Source: Myxococcales bacterium (lineage in GTDB: Bacteria; Myxococcota_A; Polyangia; Polyangiales; Polyangiaceae). From it: a DNA stretch of 64,000 nucleotides. Under the pieces are notes generated by a model, which had not been told where the DNA came from, searched no databases, and worked only from the letters and a program-made list of their open reading frames with translations. Position numbers and translations under genes: made by a program. The stretch lies in contig JADKKK010000001.1 in assembly GCA_016720545.1 (NCBI GenBank), positions 620,001 through 684,000 on the forward strand, in the 5' to 3' direction. Below, in pieces: positions 16,368-24,588 of the stretch (its first letter is position 1; each line of letters begins with the position of its first letter).

Positions 16368-18272
16368 ATGAGAACGCCACGCTCGCTCACCTCGCTCACC
16401 TCGCTCGCCTCGCTCGCCTCGCTCGCCTTGTTCGCCCTCGCCGCCCCGCGTGTTGCCCACGCGCAGACGCTCATCTCCGAGTCGTGGGAGTCGAACACCA
16501 CGGCGGCCTGGGTCGCCTCCTCCGCGGTCAACCTCTACAACGAGGCCGGCGGCCCCACCACGCTCCGGAGCTCGGTCGACGACGGCCCCACGGAGGCGTG
16601 CGCCGGGTTTTACGCTCGCGAGACGGTGGGCCTCTCGGGCGGCCGCGTCTTCACGAAGCCCCCCGTGACGGTGAAGCCCGACACCGACTACTGCCTCATG
16701 GCGTTCGTGCGCGCCAACGCGAACGGAGCGCCCTACGTGGGCATCAACTTCAGCGCGAACAACCCCTTCGGCGGCGGAGCGTCGACCGCGGGGGAGTGCT
16801 GGCTCCTTGGGCAAGCGGGATTCAACAACGCCGCGACGGTCGGCTCGTTCTGCCCGCCCGGCGCGGCCACCATCGGCGCCAACCCGGAGAACGGCGCAAT
16901 CGCCCCCGGCAGCACGACGTGGACCTGGGCGCGCCGCAATTTCCACACCCCCGCCGCGGGCCTCCCGGGCACGTTCGCGTACGTCAAGTTCGAGCATTTC
17001 TGCGGCTCGAGCGACTGCGTCGGCACGATCCCGCCCCTGGTGGGCCCCGACTTCGACGACCTTCGGCTGATCGAGGGCACCTGCCCGGCCGCGCCGCCCG
17101 TCGACGTCGCCCCCCACACCGTGTGCTCCGGCGTGACGCCGGTGTGCACCGTCGGGACGGCCACCACCCAGGCCGAATGCCGAGACTGCAACGGCGACTT
17201 CGGCTCCGGCGCGGCGCGCGCCTGCCCTAGCGCCGCCGCGAGCCGCTGCGTGACCGCGGGCCCGGAGACGGGGGCGTGCAAGGCCCCGTGCTCGGGCGAC
17301 TTCGGCACGCTGGGCGCGGCGCCCTGCGCAGCGAACGCGCCGTTCTGCAGGCCGCCAGGCGATCCCGCGGCGACGTGCGCCGTGTGCAACGGCGACGCCG
17401 GCAGCGGCGCCACCGAGGCGTGCCCCACGGGCAGCCCGACCTGCTTCACCGCGGGACCCAACGCGGGAGGGTGCGGCAAGTGCACCTCCAACGCCGACTG
17501 CGCCCCCGGGAAGCCCCGCTGCGATATCCCGACCGGCGCGTGCTCGAACACCTGCGGCTCCGACCCCGATTGCGGCGGCCCGAAGAGCGGCAAGGTGTGC
17601 GAGGCGGGCCTGTGCGCGGACGGCTGCCGCGCCCGCGAGGGAAACGCCTGCCCGGACGGGAAGAAGTGCACCTCGAACGGCGCCGAGGCCGGTCGATGCG
17701 TCGACGACATCAAGGACAGCGACGGGGACGGCCTCTCGGACGAAGTAGAGGCGAAGCTCGGCACGAACCCCAACAGGGCCGACTCCGACGACGACCTCCT
17801 GGGCGACCTGGCCGAGGTCGGGCCCGATCGGAACAAGGCGATCGACTCCGACCGCGACGGAGTCATCGACGCGCTCGACAACGACGACGACAACGACGGC
17901 CTCGCTACGCGTGACGAGATCACCTTGGCGCGCGGGGCGAACCTCTCAATCGACGTGGATCTCGACGGCACCCCGAACTGGCTCGACCCCGACTCCGACA
18001 ACGACGGCGTCCCCGACGCGACCGACGGCACCGCCGACCAGAACCTGAACGGCAAGCCCGACTTCCTCGACGCGACGTGGCCCGCGGGCGGCGTGCCCGC
18101 GCCCGCGTCGTCCCTCCCCGCCAACCTGAACCCGAACTTGGATGGCAAGCTCGAGGGAGGCGGGTGCGTCGTGGCCCCCTCGTCGGCGTCCAACGGCGCG
18201 ACCGCCGCGCTCGGCATGGTCGTGGGCTTCGCGGCCCTCGGCGCGGCCCGTAGGCGGCGCTCGCGGCGCTAG
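16368..18272 (+). CDS. Secreted Cys-rich protein with TSP3-like repeats and MYXO-CTERM-like tail
   Basis: The 634-residue protein has a signal peptide whose core is built from a 9-bp tandem repeat (Ser-Leu-Thr/Ala triplets). An N-terminal beta-rich domain (residues about 30-250) is followed by Cys-rich repeats (about 255-460). Asp-rich, thrombospondin-3-like calcium-binding repeats then follow (DSDGDGLSDE, DSDRDGVIDA, DSDNDGVPDA). The C-terminus has a Gly-Gly-Gly-Cys motif, a hydrophobic helix and a final Arg cluster. That tripartite tail is characteristic of the MYXO-CTERM sorting signal, thought to be processed at the Cys and to place proteins on the cell surface. ATG 16368 is preferred to 16308 because it starts the signal peptide. 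Confidence 0.85.
   Translation: MRTPRSLTSLTSLASLASLALFALAAPRVAHAQTLISESWESNTTAAWVASSAVNLYNEAGGPTTLRSSVDDGPTEACAGFYARETVGLSGGRVFTKPPVTVKPDTDYCLMAFVRANANGAPYVGINFSANNPFGGGASTAGECWLLGQAGFNNAATVGSFCPPGAATIGANPENGAIAPGSTTWTWARRNFHTPAAGLPGTFAYVKFEHFCGSSDCVGTIPPLVGPDFDDLRLIEGTCPAAPPVDVAPHTVCSGVTPVCTVGTATTQAECRDCNGDFGSGAARACPSAAASRCVTAGPETGACKAPCSGDFGTLGAAPCAANAPFCRPPGDPAATCAVCNGDAGSGATEACPTGSPTCFTAGPNAGGCGKCTSNADCAPGKPRCDIPTGACSNTCGSDPDCGGPKSGKVCEAGLCADGCRAREGNACPDGKKCTSNGAEAGRCVDDIKDSDGDGLSDEVEAKLGTNPNRADSDDDLLGDLAEVGPDRNKAIDSDRDGVIDALDNDDDNDGLATRDEITLARGANLSIDVDLDGTPNWLDPDSDNDGVPDATDGTADQNLNGKPDFLDATWPAGGVPAPASSLPANLNPNLDGKLEGGGCVVAPSSASNGATAALGMVVGFAALGAARRRRSRR
16382..16426 (+). repeat. Five 9-bp tandem repeats in a signal-peptide coding region
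   Basis: The unit CTCGCTCAC occurs twice and CTCGCTCGC three times in perfect tandem. They encode the Leu-Thr-Ser/Leu-Ala-Ser core of the signal peptide of the MYXO-CTERM-like protein. Changes in copy number would lengthen or shorten the hydrophobic core without a frameshift. Confidence 0.9.
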
Positions 18273-18290
18273 CCGACGAAGGCCCAGGCT

Positions 18291-18314
18291 GCGGTCGCGC
18301 CCTCCCGCGACCGC
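18291..18314. terminator. Hairpin between convergent genes
   Basis: A perfect 9-base inverted repeat (GCGGTCGCG / CGCGACCGC) with a 6-base loop lies 19 bases after the stop of the MYXO-CTERM-like gene and 17 bases after the stop of the convergent glutathione peroxidase gene. There is no strong U-tract on either side. The position suggests a shared bidirectional terminator. Confidence 0.5.
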
Positions 18315-18331
18315 GCCCGCGTTTCCTCAAG

Positions 18332-18886
18332 CTAGAGAGCGGCCTCGATCGCGGCGACGACCTCGGGCGCGGCCGGCGGCGTCTTCGGCGAGAACCGCTT
18401 CAGGACCCCGCCGTCGCGGCCCACCAAGAACTTCTCGAAATTCCAGCCGATGTCGGCGCCACCACCCGCGCTGCTGCCTACCAGGAACTGGTAGAGCGGG
18501 CTGCGCGACGCGCCGTTGACGTCCTGCTTCGCGAGCAACGGGAAGTCCACGCCGTAGGTGGCGCTACAGAACGACGCGATCTCGGCCTCGCTGCCCGGCT
18601 CCTGGCCAAGGAACTGGTTGCACGGCGCGCCGACCACGAGAAACCCACGCTCGCGATACTTGGCGTAGAGCTCGACGAGCCCCTCGTATTGCGGCGTGAG
18701 CCCGCAGCGGCTGGCCACGTTCACGAAGAGCACCACCTTGCCCGCGAGCTCGTCGGCGGGGAGCGGAGACCCGTCGAGGCGCGTGAACGGAATCCCCGCG
18801 AGCGCCTCCGGCCCTCCCTCCGGCGCCTTCCCGTACACGGCGCGGTTCACGGCGGACGACGCGGCTTCAACGACCTTCTTCAACAT
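18332..18886 (-). CDS. Glutathione peroxidase family protein
   Basis: This 184-residue thioredoxin-fold peroxidase reduces hydroperoxides with thiols. The catalytic motif NVASRCGLTPQY has Cys61 where animal enzymes have selenocysteine. The family's Gln and Trp tetrad partners lie in CNQFLGQEPG and WNFEKFLVGRDG. Cysteine-type bacterial members often use thioredoxin rather than glutathione. There is no signal peptide, so a cytoplasmic location is likely. ATG 18886 follows an AAGGAG site. It stands alone, downstream of the RseP operon in the same orientation with a 160-base gap that contains a hairpin. Confidence 0.93.
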   Translation of the reverse strand: MLKKVVEAASSAVNRAVYGKAPEGGPEALAGIPFTRLDGSPLPADELAGKVVLFVNVASRCGLTPQYEGLVELYAKYRERGFLVVGAPCNQFLGQEPGSEAEIASFCSATYGVDFPLLAKQDVNGASRSPLYQFLVGSSAGGGADIGWNFEKFLVGRDGGVLKRFSPKTPPAAPEVVAAIEAAL

Positions 18887-19020
18887 GTTCTCTCCTTGGG
18901 TGCGCCGCTTACTACGGCCTACTACAGGGCCACGTGCGAGCTGCCTCGCGGTTCCTAGTCGATGCCCGCGCCGTCGGGCGCGTTGCGGTCGGTGACGCGC
19001 GCTTGGACGTCGCCGAGGAG

Positions 19021-19037
19021 TCCGTCGTTTCGACGGA
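19021..19037 (-). terminator. Hairpin after rseP
   Basis: A 7-base perfect inverted repeat (TCCGTCG / CGACGGA) with a TTT loop starts 10 bases beyond the rseP stop on the minus strand. It is the only clear stem in the 160 bases before the glutathione peroxidase gene. Confidence 0.4.
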
Positions 19038-19046
19038 GACGGAGCA

Positions 19047-20759
19047 TCAAGTGACGAGCTCCATGACCTGCGCGCGGATGGTGTCCCACTTGCGTGTGAC
19101 GTCGTTCTTGAACGCGAGCGCCATCAGCAGCACGAGCACGCTCATGCCGACGAGGCTCGCGATCTCCCTCGTGCGCAGGCTGAGCGGGCGGCGACGGATG
19201 CCCTCGAGCAGGAAGAACACGAGGTGCCCGCCGTCGAGCACGGGGATGGGCAGGAGGTTGATGAGCCCTAGGTTGACCGAGGTGACGGCCATCGCCCACA
19301 CGAAGTAGCGCGTGCCCTTCGCGCCGGCCTGGCCCGCCACGTCGTAGAGGGTGATGGGCCCGCTCACGGTCGCGAGGCTCACGCGGCCCTGGAACACCCG
19401 CAGAAAGCCCACGCCGATGAAGCGCACGACGGCGATGGTCTCGAGGCTCCCCTTCTTCAGGGCGTACGTGAGCCGGTGGTTGTTCGGTACCGTCTCGTCC
19501 TTCGCCTTGGGCGCCCAGTGGTTCGTCCGGAAGACGTAGCGCGCGTACGGCTGGCCGACCTCGTCCTGCCACTGCTCCTTGCGCAGCTGGAACGTCCCGC
19601 TCTTTCGCTCGCCCTCGCGCGTCCACACGAGCTCGTGCGGGCGCGCGGCGTCGGCGATGAGCCGCTGCTTCATGCCGCCGAAGAGGCGCTGCGGGACGCC
19701 GTCGAGCGCCACGACCCGATCGCCGGCGCGGAGGCCCGCGAGCCACTCACTCGAGCCCTCCGGGACGAACGCCACGTACATGTCGCTGGTCTCGATCCCG
19801 GTGCGCGAGAGCACGTCGCGCTCCCGGCTCGGCCAGTCGTCGATGTGCGTGCCCACGTCCTCGCGCGCGAGGGGTGTCAGCGTCGCGACACCCATTTCCA
19901 TCACCGCGAGCTCGAAGAGGCCGCCCTCTGTCTTCACGGGGCGCATGTAGGTCACGGTGAGCGTGTCGCCGCGGCTCTTCGTGAGGATGTGCACGAGGTC
20001 GACGAAGCGGTCGATGGTGCGCCCGTTCACGCTCTTGATCTGGTCGAAGGTGCGGAGCCCCGCGCGGTAGGCGGGCGAGTCGGTGCGAGGCACGCCGATG
20101 ACCGGGGCCGAGAACGAGGGGCTCACCCCCACCCGGCCGACCCTCTCGACCATGTCGAGCTCCTTCGGCTCGAGCTCCTCGATCTCCTCCACCGGGACCA
20201 TGTCCACGTCGATCGTGGCGCCGTCGCGCTGCACGACGACCCGCACGGGCTTGCCCGAGCGCGTGGCGAAGAGCTCCTGCACCTCGGGGAAGCTCGCCAC
20301 CGCGTGGCCGTCGATCGACACGATGCGGTCCTCCGGCATGAGCTTGCCGTCCGCTGGCTTGTCCGGCACCACCGCCCCCACGACCGGCGAGCGGAACTCC
20401 CGGTCCTCGTAGAACACGGACGTGTAGAGCAGCACGGGGAACAGCACGTTCATGGCGGGCCCCGCGAGCACGATGACGATGCGCTTCCAGAGCCGCTGGC
20501 TCTCGAACGTGCGCAGGCGATCCTCGGGCAGGATGGCCTCGCGGCTCTTGCCCTCCTCGAGCATCTTGACGAAGCCTCCGAACGGCAGGAGGCCCACGCA
20601 GTACTCGGTCTCGCGCCCGCGAATCTTCACGAGCTTCGGCCCGAACCCGACCGAGAACGTGAGCACCTTCACGCCGAAGATCTTCGCGAACGCGAAGTGC
20701 CCCGCTTCGTGGATGAAGATGAGCACGCTCACGAAGACGACGAAGTAGAGCAGGTCCAA
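19047..20759 (-). CDS. rseP: RIP site-2 zinc metalloprotease RseP
   Basis: The 570-residue intramembrane protease has the zinc motif HEAGH (His17, Glu18, His21) in its first membrane helix and the third ligand motif NLLPIPVLDGGH near the C-terminus. Between them are PDZ-like segments (around 130-190, 230-280 and 350-400). It is about 120 residues longer than E. coli RseP because of extra periplasmic sequence. The family cleaves anti-sigma factors and other single-span membrane proteins. The start codon is TTG 20759, only three bases after the stop of the preceding gene, and the N-terminus MDLLYFVVF matches the family well. A desaturase lies upstream in the same operon, which hints at a membrane-homeostasis role. 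Confidence 0.92.
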   Translation of the reverse strand: MDLLYFVVFVSVLIFIHEAGHFAFAKIFGVKVLTFSVGFGPKLVKIRGRETEYCVGLLPFGGFVKMLEEGKSREAILPEDRLRTFESQRLWKRIVIVLAGPAMNVLFPVLLYTSVFYEDREFRSPVVGAVVPDKPADGKLMPEDRIVSIDGHAVASFPEVQELFATRSGKPVRVVVQRDGATIDVDMVPVEEIEELEPKELDMVERVGRVGVSPSFSAPVIGVPRTDSPAYRAGLRTFDQIKSVNGRTIDRFVDLVHILTKSRGDTLTVTYMRPVKTEGGLFELAVMEMGVATLTPLAREDVGTHIDDWPSRERDVLSRTGIETSDMYVAFVPEGSSEWLAGLRAGDRVVALDGVPQRLFGGMKQRLIADAARPHELVWTREGERKSGTFQLRKEQWQDEVGQPYARYVFRTNHWAPKAKDETVPNNHRLTYALKKGSLETIAVVRFIGVGFLRVFQGRVSLATVSGPITLYDVAGQAGAKGTRYFVWAMAVTSVNLGLINLLPIPVLDGGHLVFFLLEGIRRRPLSLRTREIASLVGMSVLVLLMALAFKNDVTRKWDTIRAQVMELVT

Positions 20760-20762
20760 CGG

Positions 20763-21599
20763 CTATCCGTTCGAGACCTGGCTCGTCGTACGGCCAGGGA
20801 CCACGCCGCCCGGGAAGGGCGACGACCGACGCTGCGTGCCCCGGAGGAAGGCGCGGGCGGGCTCGCGGGACGCCTCCTCCACCGCGACGCCAAGCGGCTG
20901 GACGATGAGGAAGAACGCGAGGAGTCCCACGCCGCCGACGGTGCTCACGGTCCCGAAGTGCGGCGGCCAGAGCGCGACGGCCGTGAGGCCGGCGCACACC
21001 GCGAGCTCGGCCACGGCGAAGAGCAGGTGCGCGGCGCGCCGACGCGCGAGGAAGGCCCGCGGGGGCGTGGCGGCGAGGAAGGTGACGGTGGCGTCGTCCC
21101 CGCCCTCGCTCGAGCTCAGGAGGTAGACCCGATCGCCGGGGAGGACCGGCGTGACGACGTCGCGCGGAGAGCCCTTGGCGCGCGCATCCTTGTAGAGCAC
21201 ATCGAACTCGGCGTCGCTTCCGAGGAGGGCGCAGCGGGCCTGCCTCTCGGGGTCGGGCCACACTTCGAGCTCCGAGCGGGCCGCGAGGCGCCTCGTGACC
21301 CCGGCGACCTCCACCTCGCCACCGAACAGCTCACCCCGGTAGTTCTTGTCCGAGAAGGCGAGCGACGGTGGATCGGCGTCGAGCGCCCGGGCGAGCTGTT
21401 GGACGCGGTGCTCCGCGAGGGCGCCCCCCGGCCCGTCGCCGCGCGTGACGGTCGCCTCCTGCAGCCCGGCGAGGCCGCGAGCGCGACGCCCGAGCGCGCG
21501 GGCCGTGTTCACGGAGGCGAGCGCGCAGAGGAGCGCGGCGACCCAGACGGCGAACAGCGCGACGCAGCCGAGCGCGAAGTAGGGGACGGGGCCGAGCAT
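20763..21599 (-). CDS. Unknown membrane protein in the desaturase-rseP operon
   Basis: I do not recognise this 278-residue protein. It has one strong membrane helix near the N-terminus (about residues 5-30) and two more near residues 178-225, with a soluble domain of about 145 residues between. That domain contains Leu-Gln-Glu-Ala, FSDKNYRGELFGGEVEVAG and VLPGDRVYLLSSSEGG. The arrangement of two membrane blocks around a small beta-rich domain recalls GIDE-type proteins, but the resemblance is weak. ATG 21599 lies 2 bases beyond the desaturase stop and the gene ends 3 bases before rseP, so the three are almost certainly co-transcribed. Confidence 0.75.
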   Translation of the reverse strand: MLGPVPYFALGCVALFAVWVAALLCALASVNTARALGRRARGLAGLQEATVTRGDGPGGALAEHRVQQLARALDADPPSLAFSDKNYRGELFGGEVEVAGVTRRLAARSELEVWPDPERQARCALLGSDAEFDVLYKDARAKGSPRDVVTPVLPGDRVYLLSSSEGGDDATVTFLAATPPRAFLARRRAAHLLFAVAELAVCAGLTAVALWPPHFGTVSTVGGVGLLAFFLIVQPLGVAVEEASREPARAFLRGTQRRSSPFPGGVVPGRTTSQVSNG

Positions 21600-21601
21600 G
21601 C

Positions 21602-22615
21602 TTACACCGCGGTCCCGGCGGCCTCGATTTCGGCGCGACGCGTCTCGCGCGGCGCCAGATCGGTCGCGGCGGCGCTCGCCTCGGCCTGCGCGACCGCGCG
21701 AGGCGCGGGGCGCGCGAACCGGAAGAAGTACGTGCGCGCGAGGTAGCCCATCATGCTCGGCTCGTTCAGCGACGGATCGATGCGCGCGACGACCTCTTTG
21801 TCGTGCCACTCCCACAAGAGCGACCAGTGCAGGCCCGCGCGGTTGTGGTGGATGGTGTGGAGCCCGTTGTTGCACATCACCCAGTTGAAGGCGCGGCCCA
21901 CGAAGTTGCGCGAGTGGTTCCACTCGCTCGTGACGTCGCAGCCGTCGTGTTGGATGAGGTTGATGCGCAGGATGCCGCGGGCGCCCCAGAGCTGGGGGAT
22001 CACGACGAAGAAGAGCGCCGTCCAGAAGTCCCACGCGAGGAGCGCGGCCGTGAGACCGAAGGCGAACACCTGCTCGCGCACGTACTGGGCGCGGAAGTCG
22101 CCGCGACCATGGAGCTTCGACCAGCGCGTCACGCCCGCGAACGTCCGCGGCCCGGCGACGTTCGGGAAGTGGAGCAAGTTCAGCAGGTTCCAGCGGAACC
22201 GCACGTGCCCCGGCGCCGCCCAGTCTTCCTGGCCGTCGTCCTCGAAGTGGTGGTGCACCAGGTTGTGCGACGGGATGTTCGCCGAAGCCGGGTAGAGCGC
22301 GCCGAACGACAGCACCATGCGCCAGGCGTTGTTCAACGTGCTCGACCGAAAGGGCCCCGAGTGGAGCGAGTTGTGGAGCACCACCGTGTTGAGGAACGAC
22401 AGCCAGCAGGCGAAGGCGAGGAGCGGCAGCGTGCGGGCGGCCGGCACGAAGTACATCGTGAACACCACCCCCATGTAGAGCGTGATGAGGCCGAGCTGCC
22501 GGAGGTCGTACGCGTTCTTCAAGAGCCCGCCGCTGGGCGCCACGGGAGCGCGCGCGCGCGCCGCGCCCGAGCCCGGCTCGTGCAGGACCTTGGAGGTGTT
22601 GGGAAGGCTCGTCAT
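21602..22615 (-). CDS. Membrane fatty acid desaturase (first of two)
   Basis: This 337-residue protein carries the three histidine boxes of membrane di-iron desaturases: HNSLH (His81/85), HNLVHHH (around His117-122) and HTIHH (His253/256/257). Hydrophobic segments lie between the boxes, consistent with four membrane helices. It would introduce a double bond into a lipid-linked acyl chain or hydroxylate a related substrate; the exact substrate is unclear. ATG 22615 is chosen, and the upstream open frame is a shadow. It is the first gene of a three-gene operon that ends with rseP and faces a second desaturase 231 bases away. Confidence 0.88.
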   Translation of the reverse strand: MTSLPNTSKVLHEPGSGAARARAPVAPSGGLLKNAYDLRQLGLITLYMGVVFTMYFVPAARTLPLLAFACWLSFLNTVVLHNSLHSGPFRSSTLNNAWRMVLSFGALYPASANIPSHNLVHHHFEDDGQEDWAAPGHVRFRWNLLNLLHFPNVAGPRTFAGVTRWSKLHGRGDFRAQYVREQVFAFGLTAALLAWDFWTALFFVVIPQLWGARGILRINLIQHDGCDVTSEWNHSRNFVGRAFNWVMCNNGLHTIHHNRAGLHWSLLWEWHDKEVVARIDPSLNEPSMMGYLARTYFFRFARPAPRAVAQAEASAAATDLAPRETRRAEIEAAGTAV

Positions 22616-22846
22616 CGCGCTCTCCGTGCGCCACGCAGGCGGCGATGCCTTTCTTGACCGATCGCAGCCCTGCGTCAACCCGCGTTCGCGTGGCGTGCCG
22701 CGAACCGGGCTACGCGCACCCCGCTCCGCGCCCCCGAAGGCGCGAACCCACCTTCGCGGCGATTGCGCCACAACAAGGCGTTGCCGATCGCCGAGGCCAG
22801 GTCTAGAACACCGGCGGCTCGTCGCCTGAGCTCGTGGAGGGTCAAG
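22616..22846. promoter_or_regulatory. Shared control region between two divergent desaturases
   Basis: This 231-base intergenic region should hold the promoters of both desaturase genes. The one feature that stands out is TTGAC...GTCAA, an inverted repeat with a 15-base spacer at 22654-22678, 38 bases from the minus-strand start. It could be an operator or two opposed -35-like boxes. No convincing -10 sequence follows it on either strand. Confidence 0.35.
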
Positions 22847-23728
22847 ATGTCTACCGCAGCGCGCGCCTCGTGGTTCGCATCCTTTGGGAGCTTGCCGCAC
22901 CTTCACTTCCGCCGAGACGCGAACTTCTACCGGCGCTACGACGCGCGGTGGTTCTTCTTCTGCCTGGCGCTCATCGCGCTCTTGCACTTCGGCCACGTCG
23001 AGCCCCTCGCGCCGAGCTTCAAGCTTTGGTTCATCGCCGCGTTCCCCGTGGCGCTGTACGTGCACATCCTCTGCAGCGTGTTCGTCCACAACGCGAGCCA
23101 CGGGAGCTTCCCGCGCTCGATCAACCGCCTCGTGGGCGAGCTCTGCGGGTTCATCGTGCTCTCCCGCTTCGCCTCCTGGCAAATCGTGCACGAGCGGCAC
23201 CACCGCTTCTCGGACGACCCGGAGAAGGACCCGCACCCGCTCCTCCCGAACTACTTCAAGTTCACCTGGCGCGGCATCATGAACGTCGAAGTGCAGCTGC
23301 AGCGCGCCTACCTCGAGGTGTTCGGCGACACCCCCGAGAACCGCCGGCGCGAGCGCACGCGCGCGATGATCAGCTACGGCACGAACCTCGTGCTCATCGC
23401 CTTCTTCTTCCGGCTCCTCGGCCCGGCGGGCTTCATCGCGCTGTTCCTGCCGGCCCAGATCCTCGGCTGGATGCAGATCATGCACTTCAACTGGGTGACC
23501 CACAACGCGCTCGCGAAGACCGGCGAGTACCACCCGGTGAACATCGACAGCGGCATCTACTGGATCGGCAACCGAATCTTCTTCGGTATCTACATGCACG
23601 GCAACCACCACAAGCGGGCGAACGTCTTCAACCCGCTCTTCTGGGACGAGAAGAAGTACGGCAAGGCTGATCCGCTCATGAAGCCGTACCCGGTACCCGC
23701 GTCGCGCGAGCCCGCGCCGGCCGAATAG
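22847..23728 (+). CDS. Membrane fatty acid desaturase (second of two)
   Basis: This 293-residue membrane protein has three histidine boxes: HNASH (His81/85), HERHH (His115/118/119) and HGNHH (His251/254/255). Further His residues occur at HFNWVTHN. Four hydrophobic segments separate them. Sequence outside the boxes differs clearly from the neighbouring desaturase, so the two are distant relatives, not a recent duplication. ATG 22847 has a GGAGG site at 22836-22840. Divergent arrangement with a second desaturase suggests joint control of membrane unsaturation. The reaction and positional specificity cannot be told from the sequence. Confidence 0.88.
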   Translation: MSTAARASWFASFGSLPHLHFRRDANFYRRYDARWFFFCLALIALLHFGHVEPLAPSFKLWFIAAFPVALYVHILCSVFVHNASHGSFPRSINRLVGELCGFIVLSRFASWQIVHERHHRFSDDPEKDPHPLLPNYFKFTWRGIMNVEVQLQRAYLEVFGDTPENRRRERTRAMISYGTNLVLIAFFFRLLGPAGFIALFLPAQILGWMQIMHFNWVTHNALAKTGEYHPVNIDSGIYWIGNRIFFGIYMHGNHHKRANVFNPLFWDEKKYGKADPLMKPYPVPASREPAPAE

Positions 23729-23824
23729 CGCACGGCGCGCGAGTCTCAGAGGGAGTGTCCTCGAGCGGGGCGCGTTTGCGTTTGCCTCCACGGGCGGGCG
23801 CCGATACGCTCCGAGAACGGCCAA

Positions 23825-24535
23825 ATGAGCAAGATTCAGTCGCCGCTGCTCGGCTACAACAACAACGTCCGCCACAAGAACCGCGTCTTCCACATCCAGA
23901 CGGAAGACTCGGGCGTGAAGCACCCGCACGTCATCACGCATCTGTTCATGGACGGCGGGCGCATCCTGAAGAGCGTCAAGCGGAGCTACGGCGAGCACGT
24001 CGGCTCGGACGGCCTCGCGGACACGGTCCGCCAGATGATGAAGGAGCAGCACAAGGCGATGTTCATCGCCCTGCGCGACGGCGAGTACGACGCGCTCCTC
24101 GATCCTACCGCGGCGACGGCCGAAATCCGCGGGCCCGAGACCTCCCGCGATCGACCCGTCACCGAGCCTCCGCCCTCGGCCCGCGTCGAGCCTCCCAAGC
24201 AGGCGCTCTCCACCGGCGGGATCCCCGCGGCGGTCCCGGCGCAGGCGCTCGCAGCGCGCCGCGCGAACGAGCCGCGAAACGTCCCGCCCCCGGCCGGCGC
24301 AGCGACGGCGCCCGCGCAGCCCGCAGCGAAGAAGGCCGCGCCGCGCGAGCGAGGCGCCGCGCGCCGCGACGAGCCGACGCGCTCACGGCGCTACGCCCCC
24401 GCCCGCCCTGCCGCCATCTTCGGGCAGAGCCCCACAGCCACCGGCTCGATCTTCGGTGAGGAGCTCGTGGGCGACAAGACCCTCGACGAGGTCATCCTCG
24501 GCTACCTCGTCGAAGACCTCACGCAGACCCAATAG
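23825..24535 (+). CDS. Conserved unknown protein with ordered ends and a disordered middle
   Basis: The 236-residue protein has two ordered ends. The N-terminal 95 residues (GYNNNVRHKNRVFHIQTEDS and HVITHLFMDGGRIL) look like a compact beta-rich domain. The C-terminal 30 residues (FGEELVGDKTLDEVILGYL) look like a conserved amphipathic helix. Between them lie about 110 residues rich in Pro, Ala and Arg that are probably disordered. There is no signal peptide or membrane segment. From memory I believe similar proteins are widespread in myxobacteria without known function. It is followed 53 bases later by a CpoB-like gene in the same direction. Confidence 0.75.
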   Translation: MSKIQSPLLGYNNNVRHKNRVFHIQTEDSGVKHPHVITHLFMDGGRILKSVKRSYGEHVGSDGLADTVRQMMKEQHKAMFIALRDGEYDALLDPTAATAEIRGPETSRDRPVTEPPPSARVEPPKQALSTGGIPAAVPAQALAARRANEPRNVPPPAGAATAPAQPAAKKAAPRERGAARRDEPTRSRRYAPARPAAIFGQSPTATGSIFGEELVGDKTLDEVILGYLVEDLTQTQ

Positions 24536-24588
24536 GCCTCGTGCGACTTCTTTGCCCGCAGCCCCGAGGAGCCGTAAGTTTCGGGCGA

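Noticed and set aside
19476..21746. Very long plus-strand open frame opposite the rseP operon
   Set aside because: The product is a low-complexity Arg/His/Glu/Ala mix typical of antisense frames in GC-rich DNA; the minus-strand genes have clear families.
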